Assembly: GCF_949987535.1 (NCBI RefSeq)
Contig: NC_080072.1
Span: 58,461,878-58,525,877 of the forward strand
Source of the DNA: Balaenoptera acutorostrata
Taxonomy: Eukaryota; Chordata; Mammalia; Artiodactyla; Balaenopteridae
DNA length: 64,000 nucleotides
Reading direction: 5' to 3'
The notes below the pieces were generated by a model that was given only the letters and a program-made list of their open reading frames with translations, had not been told where the DNA came from and ran no database searches. The translations under genes and the position numbers were made by a program. This document shows positions 43,410 through 53,989 of the stretch, one piece after another. Position 1 is the stretch's first letter, and every line of letters begins with the position of its first letter.

Positions 43410-43625
43410 TATTTACTCTAGAGTTTACAGAAAATGTTCACATCCATGATCTTATTTGATCCTTACCATATCCAAGTGAGGTAATGACCATCACCCCCAT
43501 TTTACAGATAGAAAAACTGAGTCTAGGAGAGGCGATAGGACTAGTGCAGGGACGTACAACTGGTAAGGGGCTAAGTGGGACTCCGACCCAGGGGAGGGGC
43601 AGTAGTAAGATCTGAATTTAAAACT
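43410..43625 (-). repeat. MIR SINE, antisense
   Basis: 'cacccccattttacagatagaaaaactgagtctaggagagg' is a strong reverse core. A sense MIR follows. Confidence 0.82.
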
Positions 43626-43629
43626 GGTT

Positions 43630-43795
43630 ACTGTGGTTTCGGGTAGGTTGCTTCCTCTTTTAGAGCTCTGGGATCTTCAGGATCTGGGCCTACCTTCTAG
43701 GGGTCCTGTGAAGAGTATGTAATAAAAGCATGCATATCTGGGGCCTACCATGGGCCTGGCATACAGTAAGTGCTCAACAGTGGCAGTCTTCCCCA
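43630..43795 (+). repeat. MIR 3' part
   Basis: 'tgaagagtatgtaataaaagcatgc' then 'gggcctggcatacagtaagtgctcaacag' marks the end. It forms an inverted pair with the preceding copy. Confidence 0.7.
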
Positions 43796-44400
43796 GCTTC
43801 CCTTTATTACCAGCCCTAGCTATACACTCAGGCAGGCTCTTCGTGTGAGGCCTTGACTGGGTACTGGAGACAGAGAGCTAAGAGCAGCCCTTCCCCTAGA
43901 GGGGAGCCCAGTCTCATGGGTGAAGGAAACAAAACGCATTATTTAATGTGAGAGAGACAGGGATGCTGGTGGAGGGGGGGTGAGTGGTGAGGGAGGTGCT
44001 GAGGGGCAGGGCAGGGGAAATGGGAGACCCATGGAGCTCTGATTATCAGCTGCCACCCCAGATTTCTCCCATGTGCTGTTAACCTTTTCCAAGAGCTGCC
44101 TCCAAAGGGATTTAAGATGGTCCACCCAGACCGCTGGAGGCTCAGATCAGCCTGACAGAGAGGCCACCTTCTGTGGGATGTCGGGGAGAGGGAAGGCACA
44201 GGGCAAGCTGGATTATCTGTCTGTCAAAATCTGCTGGCAAACATGATCAAGGAGCCACTGAACTTTATGGTGGGCCTCAAACAATCTGTGGTCACAGAGC
44301 GCTCTGTTGAACAGGAAGGCTTCAGTTTGCATTTTTGCAGTGAGATTTGATTAAGAAAGTGCCTCCCAACAGCTGTTCCCAAAATCACTGGGTTAAAAAA
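43796..44400. other. Unique DNA with a G-rich segment
   Basis: 43967..44028 has repeated G-runs on the plus strand (quadruplex-capable). 43860..43930 resembles an antisense L2 end. No gene is seen. Confidence 0.4.
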
Positions 44401-44450
44401 AATACACACACACACACATGCACACATACATATATAAATAATATATAGTT
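44401..44450. repeat. (AC)n/(AT)n microsatellite
   Basis: 'acacacacacacacacatg', then 'cacacatacatatataaataatatata'. Compound. Confidence 0.85.
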
Positions 44451-44629
44451 CCCTCTCCCAGATTCAACTTACACAGCTGCAAAATTCCAGGCCCTAAGAC
44501 ACAGGAAGAGCACAACCTGATTGCCAAGCCCCGCTTCTACTCAGACATTGCAGGAAGGGTGGAGGTATTGAAGAGGCAAGAGATAGGGAGCTGGGGAGAA
44601 AAAAGGGCCAAGTTGCTGGAAGGAGGGGA

Positions 44630-44850
44630 GGGCACTGATATTAACTGGGCACCTACTGTGTGTGCAGCATTGTGGAAGCTTTATATATACATCATCTTAC
44701 CCAACCCTCACACCCCCTGTGAAGGTGTTAGGCTCTCTCCAGCTGACAGATGCAGAATTTGAGGTTCAAAGAGAGACTGTTCAAGGTCACCCAGCTGGTG
44801 GGCACAAGGCTGGGTTCTGGGCCTTGTTCTGTTAGACTCTAAGCCCATAT
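44630..44850 (-). repeat. MIR SINE, antisense
   Basis: 'taactgggcacctactgtgtgtgcagc' to 'caaggtcacccagctggtgggcacaaggctgggttc' is nearly complete. Confidence 0.85.
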
Positions 44851-44899
44851 GAATAAGAGTGATAAACAAGAACATGCACTTGTAAATTCAAGGGTTTAC

Positions 44900-45055
44900 T
44901 TCCTTGATCTCTCATCAGCCATGGGAACAGGACTATACGTTTAAAGAAGTTAAACAATTTTCTCAAAGCCCCAGGGCTAGTGAGTGTGGAGCTGGGATTC
45001 CAACTCAGGCCAGCCACCTGAGCCCATAGCCAGAGTTCTTCCTAGAAACTCACTC
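44900..45055 (-). repeat. MIR fragment, antisense
   Basis: 'ttaaacaattttctcaaagccccagggctagtgagtgtggagctgggattccaactcaggcc' is the 5'-half complement. Confidence 0.65.
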
Positions 45056-45620
45056 TGTCTTTCAGTCTTAGATGAGGGTCAAGGATTAGTGTAATTAATG
45101 AACTGGGCAAAGATTAACCAGGAAAAAAAAAAAAAACTCTATATAAAATAAAGCCAGAATTGTATATGTACCATTTGTGTAGTTTTCTAAATATCCGTTA
45201 TATTTCATCAAAAGGTTTTAAAAAATACCAGAAGGCCCTGTGGTGTGAATGTAAGCATACAGTGAGAGAATTTTCCTTAAATAGTTTCCTCCCATAAATG
45301 CCCTGATTCTAAACAGCTTTCCTGGAGCTTACTCACTGTGCCAAAGCCTCCTTCCCATCAGGTTTCCACAGAACTTTTTGAAACTTTTTTGGGAAAGCAC
45401 AAATGTAGTAAAGGCCAAGCTTTCCAGAAATTTCTCTACTCCCACTCCAGGAAATCGTGAAAAATCAAGGAAAGCAGTCAGGGGGAGACAGTGCACAAGT
45501 AAAGAGATGGTTGCCTAAACCTGCTCCCAAGCGGCTGGGTCTCCCAAAGACTGAATTTCCCCAGAGAGAGGCTCTCAAAGCCAGAGACCCTGTAGGAGGT
45601 TTTGGACAAAAACTGGAAGA
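45056..45620. other. Unique or old L1-like DNA
   Basis: 45120..45235 is A-rich with 'attgtatatgtaccatttgtgtag', reminiscent of an L1M 3' end. The rest is unassigned. Confidence 0.35.
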
Positions 45621-45924
45621 AAAAAGGGGTTGTGTTTTTTTTTTTTTGGCTGCGTTGGGTCTTCGTTGCTGCGTGTGGGCTTTCTCTAGTTGCAGAGAGC
45701 TGGGGCTACTCTTCCTTGCGGTGCGTGGGCTTCTCATTGCGGTGGCGTCTCTTGTTGCAGAGCATGGGTTCTACGGGCGTGGGCTTCAGTAGTTGTGGCA
45801 CAAGGGCTTAGTTGCTCCGCGGCATGTAGGATCTTCCAGGACCAGGGCTCGAACCTGTGTCCCCTGCATCGGCAGGCAGATTCTCAACCACTGCACCACA
45901 AGGGAAGTCCCAAAATGGGGTTGT
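45621..45924 (-). mobile_element. CHR-type SINE 11 (older long subfamily)
   Basis: The head is near 45911 (reverse of gggacttcccttgtggtgcag) and the T-tail near 45634. The reversed 'gagaagcccacgcaccgcaagg' type region marks the older form. The TSD is aaaaaggggttgt at 45621..45633 and aaaatggggttgt at 45912..45924 (one difference). Confidence 0.93.
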
Positions 45925-45974
45925 TTTTAATCCCAAACTATACTCTGTACAGAAAGGAGCTTTTGAGATGGTAA

Positions 45975-46140
45975 GGGAAGGGAAAGGAATAAACATCTAC
46001 CAAATGCTGTGTGTTGAGTGCTGCGCTAAGCACTTTACGCACGTTTCCGACATACCCTTCAGAGCAAGGGTCACTCACTCACTCCCTCCACAAATCACTG
46101 AGGTCCCCCACCCCCATGTCAAGTTCTCCGCTAGGAGCTG
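45975..46140 (-). repeat. MIR/L2-type fragment, antisense
   Basis: 'aataaacatctaccaaatgctgtgtgttgagtgctgcgctaagcactttacgc' is the reverse of the MIR 3' end. The following segment is unclear. Confidence 0.55.
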
Positions 46141-46184
46141 AGGACACCAAGAGAAATAGAATCATGTGAAGTGCCTGTCTTGGG

Positions 46185-46657
46185 CAGCTGCAAGTTTCCT
46201 TGGGCTGCTGTAACCAAGTGCCACAAACTGAGTATCTTTAAACAACAGAAATTTATGGCTTCACAGTCCTAGAGGCGAGAAGTCCAAAATCAAAGTGTTG
46301 GCAGAGTCATGCTCCACTGAAACCTGCAGAGGAATCATTCTCTGCCTCTTCCTAGCTTCTCGTGGTTTGCTGGCCATCTTGCTGTTCCTTGGCTTGCAGC
46401 TGGATCACGCCAACCTCTGCCTTCGATGTCACAGGACCTTCTCCCTCCACCTGTCTCTGTCCTCACATGGCTGTCTTCTTAGGAGGACACCAGTGATACT
46501 GGATTAGGAGCCCACTCTACTCCGGTATGACCTCATCTTGACTAATTACATCTGCAATGACCACTATTTCCAAATAAGGTCACATTCTGAGGTACTAGGG
46601 GTTAGGACTCGAACATATCTTTTTTTTTTTTGGAGGGGGTGCAATTCAGCTCATAAC
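46185..46657 (-). mobile_element. MLT1/MST-type solo LTR (ERVL-MaLR)
   Basis: On the plus strand 'ttgggctgctgtaaccaagtgccacaaactg' and 'aaacaacagaaatttatggcttcacag' open it. Then come 'cacatggctgtcttc', 'aggacaccagtgatactggattagg', 'aataaggtcacattctgaggtactagg' and 'gcaattcagctcataaca'. These are the complete reversed LTR landmarks. No internal viral coding region is present. Confidence 0.88.
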
Positions 46658-46699
46658 ACTGTCCTTGTAGAGCTTATACTATAGAAGCTTTGTTTTGAA

Positions 46700-46815
46700 G
46701 ATGAATAAGGTGAGGCACAGAGAGGCCAAGTGACTTACTCAAGATCTATAGCTAGTAAATCCCGAGTCCAGGTCTGAGTCCAGAGCCCATATTCTGTCTA
46801 CCGTATCACCCTGTC
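46700..46815 (-). repeat. MIR fragment, antisense
   Basis: 'aggtgaggcacagagaggccaagtgacttactcaagatc' lies next to 'agtccagagcccatattctgtc'. Confidence 0.7.
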
Positions 46816-46864
46816 CTGCCAGCATGGGGCTTCCTCAGCTGGTGGTCATTTTTATCAAAGGAGC

Positions 46865-47030
46865 TTTTGCAAACATCATCACATTTTGTCCTTATGACAC
46901 CTCTACGAGGTAGGTACTATTATTCCCATTTTACTGACAAAGGAAAGGAGCTCCAGAAAGACTGGAGTCACTCAGTTTGCAAGAGGAGGAGCGGGATTGA
47001 ACCCAAGCAGGTTAGACCCTGTGCCCAGGC
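46865..47030 (-). repeat. MIR relic, antisense
   Basis: 'acgaggtaggtactattattcccattttactgacaaaggaaaggagctccag' is well kept at its start. Confidence 0.75.
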
Positions 47031-47780
47031 TTTTGCTGCAGCCACACCAAGATCAATGGCCCCATGGTGGGGGACTGGACGCCAGAAATGGAGTGAGAAA
47101 TCAACACAACTAGCTAACGGAAAGCCCTATCTCCAAGGCTGCCCCGGGGAAGGATAGGCACCCTGACGGAGGGCACTGGATTGGAAAAGAAAGAGGTTGG
47201 CTGGGTTTGTTTCTTTTAACCAAAAAGGCTCATCCTGGAGAGGGAAGAATTTGTATTTTGGAAGCTAAAGACGTTCAACATTTTGAGCCCAGGAGTTCAG
47301 ATCTCCCCTTACTCCTTGGCGAGCAGAGTCGGATCCCTGCTGGCAAATGGGATTTCTTGCTTACTGGAGGGGAGGGCCCTGGGCAACGCTTGAGTATAAA
47401 TCTTCTCGGGTGTTTCTTGGGCAGGCACACATGGACTGCATTTGCCTCAGATTTCACGTGGTGTGGGGAAATGAGAGGAGAGAGAGGTGCCTGCAGGGTA
47501 GGGAAGCTATTGAGAACGTTCCTACGTGCCAAGTCCACAGAGTCCAGTGGTCTGTGAGGCTGGGGGATGGGTTCTGTGTAAGTTGTCACAGGTCCCTGGG
47601 CTCGTCCGGGGAGGAGAGTGTCACCCTCTTGGGAAAGAAGGCCAAGCATCCTTCCGGAGTGTCCTGACAACTAGATGCTGCCCCAGTTCTCAGCAACCCC
47701 AGGGGACTCCAACCAGCACCCCCGTGGAGCTGGGGAGGGGAATCAGATTGGGTTCTATCTGCCTTTGAGAAGTTTCCAGT
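47031..47780. other. Unique DNA, no feature recognised
   Basis: Open frames of 116-131 codons run on both strands across 47207..47670 and cannot all be real. No splice signals support any of them. Confidence 0.4.
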
Positions 47781-47799
47781 TCAGTGGCCGAGCAAACCC

Positions 47800-48075
47800 T
47801 GAATGGGCAATTATCCCACAGTGCTGGGAGAGTGGGAACACAGAGAGCAGGGCCTTGATTAATGGAGCACGGGGCACGGTGGCACTTTCCTGCAGGAAGC
47901 GATGTTTAAGCAGAAGCCTAAAGGTGAACCAGGAGTTGGCCAGAGGAAGGCAGCATTGTGGGTGTGCGCTTGTGTGTGGTGTGTGCACGTGTGTACGTGT
48001 GTGTGTGTGGGGGGGGAGGGCTGGTTTCAGTGTCCTAGGCAGAGAGAAATGCATGTGCGGGGGCCCAAGGTAGGG
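47800..48075 (-). repeat. L2 fragment, antisense, with (TG)n insert
   Basis: 'gcaggaagcgatgtttaagcagaagcctaaaggtgaaccaggagttggccagaggaaggc' matches the reversed L2. Alternating TG/CG occupies 47959..48010, then 'ggcagagagaaatgcatgtgcggggg'. Confidence 0.6.
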
Positions 48076-48344
48076 AACTGCAAGTATTAACGGCGGGTAT
48101 GTGTGGAGGAGAGGTGGGGAACTGGTAGAGAGAGGAATGAGAGAGAGAAGCAGGGTTCCGGTGCTATAGAGGCCTCTGGTAGACTCCAGGGCCGGCCCCT
48201 ACTCCCTGGGTTCTCAGCCCAGCAGTGGTGAGCAACTAGGCTGGGCCACCTGAATTAAGTCGCCCAACTTCTCTGGGTCTCTAGCTGAAAATTCCCATGG
48301 TTACACAGGTGGCCTTCTAAGCTCTCGTAGAGCCCCAATAATAC

Positions 48345-48490
48345 AAACTAGCCAGGCTGACTTACGTGTGATTCCGCTTCATCCTCATATCCACTCTCTG
48401 AGTTTCTCTTTATTACCCCCATTTAGCAGAGGGGAGCAGATAAATTCAAAGAAGGTTAAGTGACTACATTCTGTAAGTCTACGATTTTCT
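48345..48490 (-). repeat. MIR relic, antisense
   Basis: 'gtttctctttattacccccatttagcagagggg' and 'aaagaaggttaagtgac' are the reverse core. Confidence 0.65.
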
Positions 48491-48569
48491 GAAAGAAACT
48501 GCCCTCAGGCTTTCTGCCTGAATAACTGAGTCTTTTGTTCTCAGAGGAATTTTATGCAGGAGAGAGATA

Positions 48570-48780
48570 ACTTATTAATAACACCAATGATAACAATAGT
48601 TACCACTGCTTGGGAACTTTCCCTTTGCCAGATATCATAGCAAGCTGTGTACAGACATGCATCCATTTTAATCCTCATAACAAGCTTACCCTCATTAGAG
48701 ACTCGGAGACTCGGACTTACAGTGGTCAATCCAGTTGGCCAAGGTCACTGGGCTGACTGGGAATGGGAGAGCCAGGAGGT
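48570..48780 (-). repeat. MIR SINE, antisense
   Basis: 'ttgccagatatcatagcaagctgtgtac' and 'aatcctcataacaagcttaccctc' with 'ggccaaggtcactgggctgac' are in order. Confidence 0.75.
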
Positions 48781-48839
48781 GGCCCCAGGTGGCCAACTCC
48801 AGCCACAGCCTGAGCTCCTAATCACTTCTCTTAAAAGGA

Positions 48840-48945
48840 GCAAAGTCTTCTAGCCCAACCTGTGGGTTTATACATGAGGAAACCGAGGCCTGGAGAGGTG
48901 ATAGAATGAGCCCAAGGTCCATAATAAGGTACAGCAGAGGTGGTT
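48840..48945 (-). repeat. MIR fragment, antisense
   Basis: 'tttatacatgaggaaaccgaggcctggagaggtgatag' is a clear core fragment. Confidence 0.72.
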
Positions 48946-48969
48946 TTGTGCCATTAATATCAGTGACAG

Positions 48970-49225
48970 TAACAGGAATGAGAGGCAGCCTAACACAGAG
49001 GTTGGAAAATGGACTCTGAAGCCAACTGTCTGAGTTCGAATCCCAGTTCTGCCACTTAGTAGCAGTAGAAGCCTGGGCATGATCTTAAGTTCCCCAAGGC
49101 TCAGTTTCTTTCTCTGCAGAATAGGGATGATGATATACCTACCTCACAGGGTCGTGTGGGGATTAAAGAGCTGGGTCATGAAAGCACCTGGCATATCGTA
49201 AGCTCTCCATCAGCACCTGCTGTTG
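48970..49225 (+). repeat. MIR SINE, nearly full length
   Basis: 'ctgtctgagttcgaatcccagttctgccacttagtagc' through 'cctacctcacagggtcgtgtggggattaaag' to 'gcacctggcatatcgtaagctc' is very well kept. Confidence 0.92.
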
Positions 49226-49342
49226 TCATTGATTCACAACCTACTCTGTGCTTGACGCACTTTATCTGTAATTCTCACAGCAACTGTAGAAAGGGGTTAT
49301 CATCCCCACGGTACAGATCGGGGAACAAGTCTAGAGAAATTA
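49226..49342 (-). repeat. MIR fragment, antisense
   Basis: 'tactctgtgcttgacgcactttatctgtaattctcacagcaac' and 'ggttatcatccccacggtacagatcgggg' show the reverse order. Confidence 0.75.
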
Positions 49343-49657
49343 AATAACATGCCCGGGGCTTCCCTGGTGGTGCAGTGGTTGAGAATCTGCCTGCTAATGC
49401 AGGGGACACGGGTTCGAGCCCTGGTCTGGGAAGATCCCACATGCCGCAGAGCAACTAGGCCCGTGAGCCACAACTACTGAGCCTGCGCGTCTGGAGCCTG
49501 TGCTCCGCGACAAGAGAGGCCGCGACAGTGAGAGGCCCGTGCACCGTGATGCAGAGTGGCCCCCGCTTGCCGCAACTAGAGAAAGCCCTTGCACAGAAAC
49601 GAAGACCAAACACAGCCCCAAAAGAATAAATTAAAAAAAAAAATAATAACATGCCCG
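49343..49657 (+). mobile_element. CHR-type SINE 12 with perfect TSD
   Basis: The body 49356..49644 starts gggcttccctggtggtgcag with intact box B. aataacatgcccg is identical at 49343..49355 and 49645..49657. It interrupts the tail of an antisense MIR and belongs to the 'gagaggccgcgacagtgagagg' subfamily. Confidence 0.96.
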
Positions 49658-49853
49658 ACCTTACACGGCATGGAAGCTGTAGACGCTGGGTTGGAAGCCA
49701 CGTCTGTCTGACGCCCAAGTCCATGTCATATCCCATAATAACCCCTCCCCATGCATCCAGCCTTGCCAAGAGCACTGGCATCCATCAACTTATCACTGCG
49801 AAGTATCAGCCTATTTTCAAATGCTGATAATTGTCATATCTCTATGGCAGTTG

Positions 49854-49879
49854 TGTACGCGCGCACGTGTGTGTGTGAG
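49854..49879. repeat. Alternating purine-pyrimidine tract
   Basis: 'gtacgcgcgcacgtgtgtgtgtg' is a short CG/TG run of the Z-DNA-prone kind. Confidence 0.7.
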
Positions 49880-50129
49880 GTTTTTATGAACAAGAAAGCA
49901 CAACCACAAGCAGGATGGATGGTTCCATCCAAGTACCACCTATTATCCTACAACAGAATTAAAATTATTCTACAAGGATAACAACAATTCACCCCGCGTG
50001 CAGAGTCTTCTAGGGCTCAGAAAACTCTTTCACATCTATTATCTCATGGCATCCCCCATAATCGCCCTGGAGGGAGGGGAGTAGAGTTAATTGTATTATT
50101 TTCCATTTGTAGCAGCCACTCTTGGGTGC

Positions 50130-50465
50130 CTACCAACATCAATGGCCCTTGCTAACAGAATCCTGACTTGTTCAGCTAGCCATGCCTTCGAGATGTGTCA
50201 GGTCATGGATCCCGACTTTTATAAATCACAACAGTCCTGTTCCTCTTGGGGGGATGTGAACCACTGTCCAGTCAGATAGGAGGAGAGGTCTCGGGGTGCC
50301 CCGGACATTGTGCCATCTGGACGCAATGCCTGAGGCTGCCGTAGCTGAAGCCAAGAAGGTACATCTGAGCTCTGACGAGCAGGCCTGGAGTCGCACCACC
50401 TCCGGACTCCTTGCTAAGTGAGATAATAAATGTTGAAGTTAACAGTGATCGTTCAAGCCAGTTTG
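50130..50465 (+). mobile_element. Possible ERVL-type LTR relic
   Basis: The end 'gtgagataataaatgttgaagttaac' and 'ttcaagccagtttgaggtggggttttgta' resembles the poly(A)-signal end of ERVL LTRs. The upstream part is too diverged to name. Confidence 0.35.
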
Positions 50466-50554
50466 AGGTGGGGTTTTGTATAAGGCATCCTCAGATTTCC
50501 CACTTCACTGTAGACAGGTCTTCATAAACATTCATTCCTCCTACTTGTGCTTTT

Positions 50555-50725
50555 CCCTCTTAGCCACGCCCTGTGCTAATAAGCACTCGATGAACTTCAC
50601 TTAATCTTCACAATAACTCCGAGCGGTAGGTGTTAATGTTTCCATGTTACAGTTGGCCTGGTCACAGCTCAGGCAGCTAGTCTGAGGTCTCCCAAGTCCC
50701 AAAGCCCATACTCTTCCAGGACGCT
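50555..50725 (-). repeat. MIR relic, antisense
   Basis: 'acttaatcttcacaataactccgagcggtaggtgttaatgtttccatgttacag' has the reverse order. Confidence 0.72.
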
Positions 50726-51735
50726 GCTCTGCTACTCTCACCGGGTGGCCTGCAAACGGTAGCTCAGTTCCCTCTCACCGACGACAAGCAGCTCCTGCAG
50801 GCTCTGTCCCTGGGCCAGGACTCGCCAAAGGGAAGGCTGAAGGACCCTCTTCCTAAGAAGCTGGGGAAGGCGGCTGCATGATGGTTCTGCTGCTGCTTCC
50901 TCAGCTAGTAAGTAGGATGATAATACCCGCCCTGCAGACAGGTTGAGGGGCTGGGAGTAGGGGGGTGCCCTCGGTCTCCCTCCAAGGACACGCCACTTTC
51001 CTTAATGGACAATAATCTCTGGATCCCGTTTGGCAAGTACTGCATGCCAGACATTGGGAACCAGTGGCAAGCAAACAGGGCCACCCCTGCTCTCTTGAAT
51101 TTCTTGTCTAATAAGGCAAACATGCTTGGAGGCCTCGTCTCATGTTGGCCCCAGGCTCTCTGAGGGCTGTAGCCTCTTCTGAAAACTGGTGGTTAGAGTT
51201 GCCCTCTTCTCAGGGATGACGCCAGAGTCCAACGTCCCACCCCCTGGGCTCCCATTTCCTGTCTGCTTCTGTGATGGACAAGTGATGACACCCCTGCTGC
51301 AAGCCTTGACCTCCTCTCAGAGGGTCCCCCGCCGCCAGACCAGGCAAGAGTCACTGTGCCTCAGGTGGGCAAGCTGGATGCTGTCCCTCCGGCCCTCCTC
51401 ACACCCTCCCTGGGCCTGCCACCGTGTGACGCTTTCACACTCCCTGGGGACCTGCCTCTCCTGGCTGACAGTGTCCCACCCAGCTGCAACGGCCAACAAT
51501 CCAGCCAGGCCCTGGCTAACGCACTTCCCTCGGAGGGGCTTATCCAAAGGCCGACAGATGGCTCGCCATGTCAGAAATTATTTCCTGATGCCCAGCTGAG
51601 GCATCCCAGGCCCTGCATCACCTGCTGGTGGTAAGTCCCTGCTTTTCCCGCTCTTCGGAATCTCTGCTAATGCTACACGTCGTCAGCTAAACTGCCCTCC
51701 TCTGTGCTTCTGTTTTGCTCTTTTTTACATCTGCT
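50726..51735. other. Unique DNA, no feature recognised
   Basis: GC-richer, with a 136-codon plus frame (51189..51599) opposed by a minus frame. Its Pro/Ser/Leu-rich, low-information translation is not accepted as a gene. Confidence 0.4.
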
Positions 51736-51744
51736 GCCTGTTCA

Positions 51745-51865
51745 ACAACACATTACTGATGCCTACTGCGTGCCAGGCCCTGTTCCAGGCACTGGGGGCA
51801 CAGATGGACGGCACGGCTCTGCCTGCAGGGAGTTCACAGTCTAACTGGGGATGCTGATGAGCAAT
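51745..51865 (-). repeat. L2 LINE fragment, antisense
   Basis: 'actgatgcctactgcgtgccaggccctgttccaggcactgggggcac' and 'cagggagttcacagtctaactgggg' match closely. Confidence 0.75.
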
Positions 51866-52059
51866 GTGTATGTGCTGGAGACCAAGGGCCTCCTGAAGGT
51901 GGGGAGAGGCCTGGCCTGCCTTGTTCTGAGCCTGGCAGAGGGGAGGCATTCCACTCACAGATTGTGTCTTGAGCCAAGAGATGAATCAGGATAAAAGGCG
52001 AGCTCTGCTCAGCCTCTGGAGTTGGCCGGCCTCTGTCCCGGGTAATTTCTGATCACAGT

Positions 52060-52134
52060 GGGGGTGGTAGGGTGAGGGGAGTGGGGTGGTTTGGATTAGC
52101 TAGGGGTTGGGGGAGTCGGGGACGGGATGGGGTG
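52060..52134 (+). other. G-rich tract, quadruplex-capable
   Basis: At least eight runs of three or more Gs lie within about 75 bases, broken by a short 'tttggattagcta'. Confidence 0.7.
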
Positions 52135-52424
52135 GCAGCTGAGGGCAGGGAGTCAGGGGCCCTGGCTTTCAGGCTCAGCCTGTCACTAACTTTCTCTACC
52201 TCTGAGCAAACTGCCAGCCTATCCAGAACTTGGTTTTCTCAGTTATAAAGTGGGAGGCCTCAGGGAATGTTCTAGAAGAAGTGGCTGGTCATCCGTCAGG
52301 GATCATGGGGAAGGGATTCCAGCAATGGGAAGGAGAGAAGAAGTGGGCCAGGACAAAGTCCCCAGGCCCTCCTGACTCTGGATTCTCTGCACTGCTCTGG
52401 GCCTCAGGTTTCTCATCTAGGGGA

Positions 52425-52650
52425 TCGGGCTTTGGAATCAGACGGATTTAAGTTCAGCCCCATCTCTGCCTCTTGCTTTGTGATCTCTAATGAGTTACTT
52501 CATCTCCCTGAGCCTTAATTTCCTCAGATGCAAAATGGGGATTTGCAACATCTGCCTTGTTATACTGGTATGAGGCTTAGAATATTATAAATGACGCCTG
52601 GTACAGTATTTGGCACAGAGTAAATATCAAGTAAATGTTAATTCCTCCTC
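52425..52650 (+). repeat. MIR SINE, nearly full length
   Basis: 'gggctttggaatcagacggatttaagttcagcccc' to 'ggtacagtatttggcacagagtaaatatcaagtaaatg' keeps every MIR landmark. Confidence 0.9.
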
Positions 52651-53027
52651 CTCTGAGGGGCGAGAGGCCCTTGAGAGTACTTCAAAAGGAAAATTCTGGT
52701 GACACAGTTTCTCACCTGACTTGTTAGTGGGATGAGGGGTGCAGATTGCATCTGTCTCTTAGGATCAGAGTCTCCTGGCTGGACTGGACCTTGAAAATCA
52801 ACACCTGTCCACCCCCTTCCTGTATCTGCCCTCCCAGATGCAACGCCTGAATCTCCTCCAAGACAAGGTTGCTGCTGCCATACCTCCCAGTACAAGGAAC
52901 TCACTACTCACTCCAGAGGCAGGCTGTTCCCGTCTGATTCAGCTCTGACTGCCATAAAATTCTTCCTTCTAATGAGGCAAAAGAGTGCTGCTGCTGGTTC
53001 TACTACTATCACTAATCATAACTAACA

Positions 53028-53512
53028 CAGGCATAATTCAGAGAGATTGTGGGTTCAGTTCCAGACCAAGGCAATAAAGTGAATATCGCAATAAAGCGAG
53101 TCACACGAATTTTTTGGTTTCCCAGTGCATATAAAAGTTATGTTTACACTACACTGTAATCCATTAAGTGTGCGATAGCATTATGTCTAAAAAATGCACA
53201 TACCTTAATTAAAAAATACTTTATTGCTAAAAAATCCTAACCGACCTCTCAGCCTTCAGCCAGTCGTAATCTTTTTGCAGTAGTAACATCAAAGATCACG
53301 GATCACAGATCACCATAACAAATATAATAATGACAAAGTCTGAAATATCGGGGAATTACCAAAACATGACACAGAGACACAAAGTGAGCAAACGCTGCTG
53401 GAAAAGTGGCGCCGAAAGACCTGCTCGATGCAGGGTCACCACAAACCTTCAATCTGTGAAAAACACAACTGTGAAGCGCAATAAAACAAAATGCAACAAA
53501 AAGGTACGCCTG
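53028..53512 (+). mobile_element. Tigger1-like DNA transposon, internally deleted
   Basis: The left end is 'caggcataattcagagagattg' and the right end is 'aacaaaaaggtacgcctg', imperfect inverted termini of the pogo/Tigger kind. Inside, 'gcaataaagcgagtcacacg' and 'cccagtgcatataaaagttatg' from the left end join 'agtaacatcaaagatcacgg' and 'gtggcgccgaaagacctgctcg' from the right end near 53280. The whole transposase gene is missing, so it was a non-autonomous copy. TA follows at 53513. Confidence 0.9.
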
Positions 53513-53516
53513 TAAC

Positions 53517-53895
53517 GGCAAAGTGATTAAGAACACGGACTCTAGAGCTCCTAGCCATTTAAAATTTTAAATTAAAAAAACTTTAGTTTTAATTAATTAA
53601 AATTAAACAAAAAATCCAGCTCCTCGGTCACAGGAGCCACATTTTGAACGTTTAATAGCCCCACTGAACATCTCTGCTCTAGGGCCAGACAGTCAGGGAT
53701 AGGGTCCCGGCTCTGCTACTGACTAGCCTTGTGATCTTACTCAAGTTCCTTAGCTTCTTTATGCCTCAGTTTCCTCATCTGTAAAATGAGATAAAAACGG
53801 GATAAAAATGGTGCTTGCTTCACAGGGCTTTTGTGAGAATTAAATGAATGAAAATATGGAAAGTGCTTAGAAACACGCTGGTTTTACGAGTGTTT
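53517..53895 (+). repeat. MIR SINE interrupted by an old DNA-element fragment
   Basis: The MIR opens with 'agtgattaagaacacggactctagagc' (53521..53548) and resumes at about 53690 ('agtcagggatagggtcccggctctgc'), running to 'gtgagaattaaatgaatg'. About 135 bases between are AT-rich, ending 'aggagccacattttgaacgtttaatagcc', like a hAT-type fossil I cannot name. Confidence 0.75.
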
Positions 53896-53989
53896 GCTTG
53901 TTAATAAAAACGTCACTGGTTTGATACCCACTCTGTGCCAAGCCCCGTACTAGACATTTGATGTAGACATGTCAGACACACATTTTTTT

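Noticed and set aside
47207..47670. Several 106-131-codon frames
   Set aside because: Mutually overlapping in different frames and strands; no supporting signals.
51189..51599. 136-codon plus frame with an opposing minus frame
   Set aside because: Both strands are open over the same GC-rich stretch, so chance is the simpler explanation.
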